Assembly (NCBI RefSeq): GCF_001949145.1
Contig: NW_019091552.1
Coordinates: forward strand, 347,606 to 360,422
Reading direction: 5' to 3'
Source: Acanthaster planci
Taxonomy: Eukaryota; Echinodermata; Asteroidea; Valvatida; Acanthasteridae
DNA length: 12,817 bases
The notes beneath the pieces are model-generated. The model was not told the DNA's origin, did no database searches, and saw only the letters and a program-made list of their open reading frames with translations. Positions 7,548-12,817 of the stretch are shown here, in pieces (position 1 is the stretch's first letter; each line of letters begins with the position of its first letter). A program made the translations under genes and the position numbers.

Positions 7548-7702
7548 GGTTGGTCGGAGGTTCACCATCTTCACCAGTCTGTCTGTAGCGTGCCTTACCT
7601 CAACCCTTCTTATCCTGGTGCCCACTCTGGCTGCTTACAGCGCTCTTCGCTTCTTCATCGCAGCAGCCGTTTTTGGTGTATACCTGGTGACATTTGTTTT
7701 AG
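7548..7702 (+). CDS. SLC22-like exon a (membrane segments 3-4)
   Basis: The acceptor is the TTTTTGTAG ending at 7547, whose pyrimidine tract contains the N at 7538. One base completes the previous codon, then 51 codons follow, starting VGRRFTIFTS. GRR is the end of the conserved DRxGRR loop. Two hydrophobic stretches follow, ending AVFGVYLVTFVL. The exon ends in phase 1 at G7702, followed by the donor GTTAGC. The preceding exon (first extracellular loop, segment 2) was not found to the left. Confidence 0.88.
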
Positions 7703-10700
7703 GTTAGCTTATAATAAAAGCCGCTTGTCTGTGAATTACGACCTCAGTAAGCCACATGAGGGTATACAATGGCAACGGGAAGGGTACCTGTGAATTTCCT
7801 TTCAGTGCTGACAGATTTGAGACCGGACTCGGACGGGAATCCGGGCTGATTCCTGATTGGACTCCGACTAGTAAACTCGATTGGACTCGGACTCTCCCTC
7901 AAATAAGGAGGAGTAGACTGGACTCGATCCGAATCCGCCAAAAATAAATTATCCACGTTTAGCTTTATAGCAATTTCATAATGAGGACATAAATTTTAGG
8001 TTTCAAGCAAATATGCCTGGGAAGTCCATCTAGCTGCTCTGTTGTGTTAGCGCCGTGTAGCTCTATTTGAGTGCGGTCCGCGGTACGGTGTACGGTGAAG
8101 GCCCGGACACGTGACGTACAGTGTGTGCAAAACCATACGTACGTCCGTTAGTGCCCGTACAGGCTCGGTGGCTCAGTTCCCTGACAAAAGACTCGCATAC
8201 GACACCTGATTGGATAGGGAAGAGTGAAATTCATCCTTGGAATCGGACTAATGAGACTATGCTCAACCTGCAACTTCACTGGCCTACTGGCTTGCGCGAC
8301 ATGGTTAAGTTTAATTTCGAGATGGTACTGTACTTTTGCAATACACCCTAGAATTGGGGCGGATCCAGGAATTTTTCCGGGGGGGTCAGCCTAAATAAGA
8401 TGAAACATTGTACATGCCATACATTGTTTACAATGGTATTGAAGCACTTACTTTAGTTATTTTTATTATCTTTTCAAATTTTGTTAAAAAAAGAACTAAA
8501 ATGTTTTCTGTCTATTTTCGCTAAAATGTTGAACCACTTTTTTATGGGATACACTCATGGAAAAGTTTTACTTTTATACTTCATCAAAATCGGTCATCAA
8601 AACAGCCAAATCTTTGAAAGTTACGCATCCATTGTGTTGCGTTTAGAATTATGTCTGGCATAGCCCGACTGCCTCACAAAGTAATATCCGGCAACAGAAA
8701 GTAATGTACGACCAGAGGCAGCCTGGCTACGTGGCACAACCCATCATTTTTCAACTTTGTCTTGAATTTTGGTGCTGTCATGGAAGAACGTTTTTTGTTC
8801 TCTGTGTAAGATGTTTTTATAGCTTGCCGATGGTGGCCTTCAATGTCTTTCGACGTTTCCACATAGATACGTGACACTTTCTTCTTCATTTTTACTCATT
8901 TCAAGGCCTTAACCTTGAAATAGCTTGTGCCTCATGTTTCAACAGTTTTTTTCCTTCATCACGGCTCTGTATTCTCCCAAATATTTGCTGTGCCTGACTG
9001 CTTTTGATGGGACATTAATTAAAGTAACATCTTTCTGGTACTTGTAGAGGGTTTTGTTCTCCCCCAGTGCAAAATACAGCCCCACAAGGTGTCAGCTTTT
9101 TTGGTTGGGGGTCCAAAATGAAGGCGCAGGCCCCTACAAGTAACAAAAAGCAGCAAAATATAAACTGCTTTTAATAGATGATGTCCTTTTAAACTGTCAC
9201 GATGAGTGATATTTGTGAGTTGTACATTAGTGAACTGATGTCGATCAGAACACTTCTTGATGATTCAAAAAAGGACTCACACTCATACTCAGACACAAAG
9301 ACTCGGACTCGAACTCAACAAGCACTAGGACTTGAATAGCAAGGACTTGGACTTCAATAGAAAAGACTTAGACTTCATACTCGAACAGTAAGGACTTGGA
9401 CAAGTAGCAAGGACTTGGACTTGAATAGCAAAGACTGAGACTCAGACTCAGGTACCATGGACTCGGATTTGGGTAAAATGGACTCGATTAGTACTCTCTG
9501 TGATGTCGCGTTTCGTTCGATGCATGCTAGTCAGTTATCTTACACCGCCAATTTTAGTTGGGAAATACAAGGTTAGCGTAGGGGATACATTCAATTTTTT
9601 TACATTATTTGACGTTTTAACTGGAGATGAAGAAGGGAGCTAGTTGACCCCAGAAACCAGTCATAAACAGACTAAGCAAACATGTATTTGTGACAATCTG
9701 AAATTGTTCTACTAATTACTTCTGAAAATTGCTATGCCTTGTAAACACCTTTAATTTAATCAGTTTTGTTCCTTGTCGGCAGGCCTTCACTTCAATTTTG
9801 GCTGATCATGGAAATCCAACGGAAATCTTTTAGCCTGACACGAAATGTTGACTTCAACATAATGTATTCAAGCTCGCCATTGTCTTCGTGTCCAGGAAAC
9901 AAAAACTCGTATTGGGATTTGTTTAAAAATAATCTAATGCCAGCGTTCGCGAGTAATACGTGATATCTTCGTGTACTTTTTCCTAGTGTCAGAACTTGTT
10001 GGACCTGCCTATCGAAGCTTGGCCGGTACATTATTTTCCATTTATTTTTCCATCGGCTACACCCTTCTGGCCATCTGTGCTTACTTCCTCCGTGACTGGC
10101 GCCATCTCCAGCTCGCCATCTCGTTACCCTCATTCCTGTTCTTCTCCTTCCTCTCGTAAGTTGGATTAGCTGTTGGCGGCAGGATCTGTAAACAGATGGA
10201 CTGCGTATAAATTGGAACTTTTCTCCGCATTATGGTAGTCTTGAAGAGGATATCAGCGTACACAACGTACAGTACTCCGGTATCCGGACCTGTAGCAGTC
10301 CTAGTGTACACTGTGGGCTTTCTGGACGACTGATGTCCATTTCTGTCTCCTCTTAAAGAAAATAAGGAAAGTGGGTGGTTGAATGCCAATTATTGTCTCA
10401 GTACGGAGCTCTAAAAGTGCCGTCAACCTTGTTAAGATCTTGCCTTATTTTTCTCCATTAGGATGATGACATACTCTGGGTAATATGTCCACATCCCCAG
10501 ACAATTTAGCAGGGGATAACGATGTCCTGTAGTGTAGAGTGTCATTATAAATCATCACATAACAAAATCCGAAAGAGGGGAGGCCGATAACCGAAGAAAG
10601 AATATCACATAAGTAAACTGTCGACTATATCTTGGGATGACAAATCATGAAAGTACGATGTTGACGTCCTAACATACCGTTATCCTTTTCCTTATTTCAA

Positions 10701-11676
10701 TTATTCCACAAGATGTCAACATCCTGATCTCTAGATGTCCTCTTTCAGAATAATCCATCTTAAGATGGTGTCATCCCATGATGCATTATGTCAATATCCT
10801 GTCTTTAATATTCATGTCGTCGGCCTGCCATAAAAAGTGCCAGACTGTCAACGAGTCGGATGGCGCTTCTAGGGCTCCGTACCAAAGAACAAATTTCAGT
10901 CTCGGCCTATTGTACACCAGGCGCAAGGTGTGTCCTATCATGGAGCCCCTACCCGAAACTTTGTTGTCTACAGCCTGTGTGTCTGTTTTTAGATTTCTTC
11001 CTGAGTCTCCCCGCTGGTTAATTTCCAAACGGAAATTTAAACAAGCCGAGAAGGTCATCCGTAAAATCGCCAAGGTAAACGGCTCATCCGTCCCGGCGAA
11101 CTTGTTTAGTGAGACGGACGAACTTCAAGAAAAGGTACTTTCTAGTTGCTACAAACGTTAACCCTAATGATTTTGAATCCAACAAGCATATGCACGAGTT
11201 CAATGGTTCCCAGTGGGTTTAAGGTTTAATAGTCGATAATGAGGGGTTATCTGGTTGATTGTTAGCGTTGGTTTCTCCATACAGGCACATGGCAAATGCT
11301 GCGTTATCAGTCGATTTACTGAGAGTCATGAAGTAGCAATGGGTGAAAAATGGTGCCAAGACACCAGAGTACATTGTACATGGATTACTACAGGGAATGC
11401 CTCCAAACTGTATTGTATTCTAAGAAGTCAATTTTAAATGATTGCTGGAATTAATTAAGTCTGAATATCAGGCTCGACCTTCAAACCACCCTTGAATGCA
11501 GACAATCACGCTATAATGGAAAACCGTGCATTTCTCACAAATATATAACCTTTTCGGATATCTGTATATTGCTTTTCTCTATCGGCCAAGACCGTTTTGA
11601 CCCGGCAAGCGACCCAGATTGACCTCTTCCGAACGCCTAATATGCGCAAAAAGACGCTGAACATCTTCTACCAATG
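7548..11676 (+). CDS. SLC22-family (organic cation/carnitine-type) transporter, internal part, four exons
   Basis: This is a major-facilitator membrane transporter of the SLC22 type, which moves organic cations, carnitine or anions across the plasma membrane. Four exons (7548-7702, 9987-10155, 10993-11134, 11591-11676) join in frame across GT-AG introns of 2284, 837 and 456 bp, giving 184 codons of a family whose members usually have about 550 residues. In order it shows GRRF after membrane segment 2, segments 3 and 4, SELVGPAYRSLAGTLF, segments 5 and 6 with DWRHLQLAISLP, the signature PESPRWLIS, a basic amphipathic loop (KFKQAEKVIRKIAKVNG) and DLFRTPNMRKKTLNIFYQW before segment 7. No stop or frameshift interrupts the joined frame, so the gene appears intact here. 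The start, N-terminal extracellular loop and segments 7-12 are not in the window. Substrate cannot be told from this part. Confidence 0.93.
7816..7945 (+). repeat. Degenerate GGACTC-type simple repeat, left patch
   Basis: Repeated GGACTCGGAC-like words (GACCGGACTCGGACGGGAA, GATTGGACTCCGACTAG, GATTGGACTCGGACTCTCC, GACTGGACTCGATCC) separated by short variable bases. It is much diverged, with no fixed period. Confidence 0.6.
8354..8388 (+). repeat. Interspersed-repeat-like GC motif
   Basis: The stretch TTGGGGCGGATCCAGGAA followed by a T run and a G run (to about 8386) resembles end sequences of dispersed repeats found in many marine invertebrate genomes. This comparison is from memory and not checked. 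A second G/C-rich stretch at about 9106-9138 could be the other boundary of the same insertion, but it is not an obvious inverted copy. Confidence 0.3.
8674..8889 (-). other. Minus-strand open frame of unknown family in intron 1
   Basis: A 71-codon frame starting MKKKVSRIYVETSKDIEGHH and ending HVARLPLVVHYFLLPDITL. The composition is Lys-rich, then hydrophobic, and more protein-like than most chance frames here, but I recognise no domain. Together with the open stretch at 8942-9091 it could be debris of an unrecognised mobile element or an antisense gene fragment. Confidence 0.3.
8942..9091 (-). other. Minus-strand 50-codon stop-to-stop frame, protein-like
   Basis: Between stops at 9092-9094 and 8939-8941 the minus strand reads 50 codons, including LVGLYFALGENKTLYKYQ and, further on, LINVPSK and SKYLGEYRAV. 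The balanced composition with spaced charged and aromatic residues resembles real protein. There is no start Met before residue 45, so it would be an internal fragment or exon. On the minus strand a T-rich tract ending TTACTTGTAG lies about 45 bases upstream and resembles a splice acceptor. Family unknown. Confidence 0.3.
9267..9494 (+). repeat. Degenerate minisatellite, about 21-bp unit (AAGGACTTGGACTT)
   Basis: The core at 9327-9452 contains six imperfect copies of a unit like AAGGACTTGGACTTGAATAGC, spaced 19-28 bp. Flanks on both sides consist of GACTCGGACTCGAACTC-like words. The flanking words match those of the left patch at 7816-7945 in the same orientation. Confidence 0.75.
9987..10155 (+). 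CDS. SLC22-like exon b (membrane segments 5-6)
   Basis: The acceptor TACTTTTTCCTAG ends at 9986. The first two bases, TG, complete the Val codon begun by G7702. Then 55 codons follow, with SELVGPAYRSLAGTLF (the conserved segment 4-5 loop), a segment IYFSIGYTLLAICAYFL, and DWRHLQLAISLPSFLFFSFL. The exon ends with TC at 10155 (phase 2) before the strong donor GTAAGT. Confidence 0.93.
10156..10992 (+). other. Intron 2 of the SLC22-like gene
   Basis: An 837-bp GT-AG intron, with donor GTAAGT and acceptor CTGTTTTTAG. No repeat or coding segment was recognised. Frames that run from the intron into the next exon are extensions by chance. Confidence 0.8.
10993..11134 (+). CDS. SLC22-like exon c (PESPRW signature and large loop)
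   Basis: The acceptor CTGTTTTTAG ends at 10992. The first base, A, completes a Ser codon with the preceding TC, and the join gives FLSFLPESPRW with the same spacing as in known organic cation transporters. It continues WLISKRKFKQAEKVIRKIAK, VNGSSVPANLF and SETDELQEK, the cytoplasmic loop between segments 6 and 7. The exon ends in phase 0 at AAG (11134), donor GTACTT. Confidence 0.93.
11135..11590 (+). other. Intron 3 of the SLC22-like gene
   Basis: A 456-bp intron with donor GTACTT and an acceptor ending CGGCCAAG, preceded by a TTGCTTTTCTCT pyrimidine tract. Nothing else was recognised in it. Confidence 0.75.
11591..11676 (+). CDS. SLC22-like exon d (end of large loop, start of segment 7)
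   Basis: Starts in phase 0, matching exon c. It reads TVLTRQATQI followed by DLFRTPNMRKKTLNIFYQW, which corresponds to the DLFRTPxxRKxT motif just before segment 7 in the family. It ends in phase 2 after TG of the Trp codon at the strong donor GTGAGG. Without splicing, a TGA stop would follow directly after Trp, which supports the donor call. The acceptor is the weakest of the set, but the protein match is clear. Confidence 0.9.
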
Positions 11677-12268
11677 GTGAGGGCATAAACAGGACTTTTT
11701 AACGGTATAAATTGGTTCCTCTTAATATTTCCTTTTTGGGGGATCAATAGGTAGTAGGAATGTACTATTGTTTATAAAGTAATGATTAATTGTTAGAACG
11801 TCAACACGGAAGGATTGAACGCGTGGTCAATCACGAAGGCGCACAGAACTAACTTGGCCTTGTTTGCGCGAATGTTTGCACCAATGCACTGCTCAAGGAA
11901 GGGGGACTGAACAGTCAGGCGATATATCTGCAATACTCTCTATTTCCTGGAATTTACTTATTTGTCATAGCTAAAGAGGATGGGTTGGGATTTCAGCCTC
12001 CCGCCCTCAAATATCCGTCAGTGCAAAATGAATAATGAATGATTCTCTGTCACGTGATTTTTGACGGTCAACGTTCAAATTGCACGGATGTGCGAGGAAA
12101 CACGAGCGCGTTCGAAGTCTCTTAATTCTGGCGTACTTGAAACTGTAGCCTTGTCCAAGGCGGTTTACGCGGCCGTCAGGTAGGGATCCAGGCCGTACAC
12201 ACGCAAACCACGGCAAACGAGCTGCCACCCTTGTACGGTACACCGACTTACAAACCGAATCACCGCAG

Positions 12269-12310
12269 ACACGCGTGCGTGTACGTGTACATAAACGTAC
12301 GTACGTGCGT
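12269..12310. repeat. Alternating purine-pyrimidine tract
   Basis: Twenty-five bases at 12269-12293 alternate purine and pyrimidine without a break (ACACGCGTGCGTGTACGTG and on). After one interruption, another 16 at 12295-12310 (ACGTACGTACGTGCGT) alternate as well. Such tracts can adopt Z-DNA. Confidence 0.65.
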
Positions 12311-12345
12311 CAGCTGTCCGTATCATGATGTCGAGTCGAAACAAG

Positions 12346-12469
12346 GCACGCGGAGTGGGGCGCAACGGCTTCACTATCACTCGCAAAGCATAACGGCCTG
12401 AGTGCAATATACCGTACTTGTTGAAAGCAAACCTGCTGCAGCGAAGGGTATTGCGCCGCACTCCGTGCA
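12346..12469. repeat. Inverted arms of about 19 bp, possible small TIR element or hairpin
   Basis: GCACGCGGAGTGGGGCGCAA (12346-12365) is nearly the reverse complement of TTGCGCCGCACTCCGTGC (12451-12468): one extra pair of bases in the left arm and one mismatch. The enclosed 85 bases have no coding content. It may be a small non-autonomous transposon end pair or a decayed one. Confidence 0.55.
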
Positions 12470-12817
12470 GTTTTTTCACCACGCACGTACAGCAGGCCTG
12501 ACGGCCGGGGTTGTCAAAATCCTCACCCTGGTCAAGGCTCATGAAACTGCCAATAGAAATACACATAGGGGCCTATTTGAAAATCCACGCGCCTCCACGG
12601 ACGAGGTGCGCTTTCGAAAATGTCTTTGCCAGTCTTGTTATTTCGGGTGAAAAAAACCTGTATTATTACAAATAACTGACGAATTAAGAAAAATAAACTG
12701 AACTAAGAATATGAATATTCCAAAGAGTGTATTTTTTAGTGTAATTTGTACAGTTTTTTGGTTGTTCTTGTTTCCAAAGGCGTTACATGTACATTACTAT
12801 AAACTACACTGTAAAAA

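Larger units (their letters stand above)
7703..9986 (+). other. Intron 1 of the SLC22-like gene, repeat-bearing
   Basis: A GT-AG intron of 2284 bp. It holds degenerate GGACTC-type repeats near both ends (7816-7945 and 9267-9494), a GC-rich repeat-like motif at 8354-8388, and minus-strand protein-like frames at 8674-8889 and 8942-9091. The acceptor TACTTTTTCCTAG ends at 9986. No plus-strand exon was recognised inside it, and the two flanking exons already join without a missing segment. Confidence 0.75.
11677..12817. other. Intron or flank downstream of exon d; no exon recognised
   Basis: The next expected segment (membrane segment 7, beginning with the third base of Trp) was not found here in any frame, so the following exon probably lies beyond the window. 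The stretch holds an alternating purine-pyrimidine tract (12269-12310), inverted arms (12346-12365 and 12451-12469) and an AT-rich end. Open frames at 12007-12243 and 12165-12566 on the minus strand look like chance. Confidence 0.6.

Noticed and set aside
8169-8178. tRNA A-box-like TGGCTCAGTT, possible tRNA-derived SINE
   Set aside because: No convincing B box at the proper distance and no cloverleaf.
9327-9452. CRISPR-like array
   Set aside because: Units are imperfect and contiguous without unique spacers, in a eukaryotic intron; this is a minisatellite.
10778-11161. Single-exon reading of the 127-codon frame at 10778-11161
   Set aside because: Only its middle part (10993-11134) is transporter-like; both ends are intron sequence beyond good splice sites.
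12165-12566. 133-codon minus-strand frame as a gene
   Set aside because: It crosses the alternating tract and the inverted arms, and has no domain or protein-like pattern.
11677-12817. Downstream SLC22 exon for segment 7
   Set aside because: No frame continues the protein with a matching phase-2 acceptor.

Overview
The window is nuclear DNA of an animal, probably an invertebrate deuterostome. It has a protein-coding gene split by GT-AG introns, AT-rich non-coding DNA with many short degenerate repeats, and two retrotransposon classes, Penelope-like and DIRS-like, that are common in such genomes. An amphioxus-like (Branchiostoma) source fits the repeat flavour best, but that is an inference. 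The single N at 7538 suggests a draft assembly.

Layout. Positions 230-2160 hold a decayed Penelope-like element (PLE) on the minus strand: an N-terminal segment and reverse transcriptase (RT), then a GIY-YIG endonuclease, broken by frameshifts and two internal deletions. A short motif of about 35 bp is repeated on both sides of the nuclease segment. Positions 2170-2500 are unassigned, with one small minus-strand open frame and a 9-bp inverted repeat. Positions 2504-4757 hold a 5'-truncated, decayed DIRS-like element on the plus strand: RNase H and its C-terminal extension, then a tyrosine recombinase, then a 3' tail with nested inverted repeats. Positions 4758-7547 contain no gene I can support. 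They hold tandem and inverted repeats, a match to the CTCF core consensus, octamer motifs and a 30-nt near-perfect palindrome.

The only host gene seen is a plus-strand SLC22-type (organic cation/carnitine transporter) gene. Four consecutive internal exons lie at 7548-7702, 9987-10155, 10993-11134 and 11591-11676. Their splice phases agree (phase 1, 2 and 0 at the three junctions) and they read as one continuous 184-codon stretch from transmembrane segment 3 into the region just before segment 7. Start, stop, first and last exons are absent, so the gene continues past at least one edge of the window. If the 5' exons lie to the left, both retroelements sit in an intron or intergenic DNA upstream of the first visible exon, the PLE antisense and the DIRS sense to the gene.

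The 2.3-kb first intron carries two patches of degenerate GGACTC/GGACTT repeat and a stretch with protein-like minus-strand frames of unknown family. Positions 11677-12817 hold no recognisable exon, only an alternating purine-pyrimidine tract and a pair of inverted arms. Nothing here looks like a new multi-gene system. The most interesting structures are the nested inverted repeats of the DIRS tail, the repeat-flanked nuclease of the PLE and the unassigned frames in intron 1.
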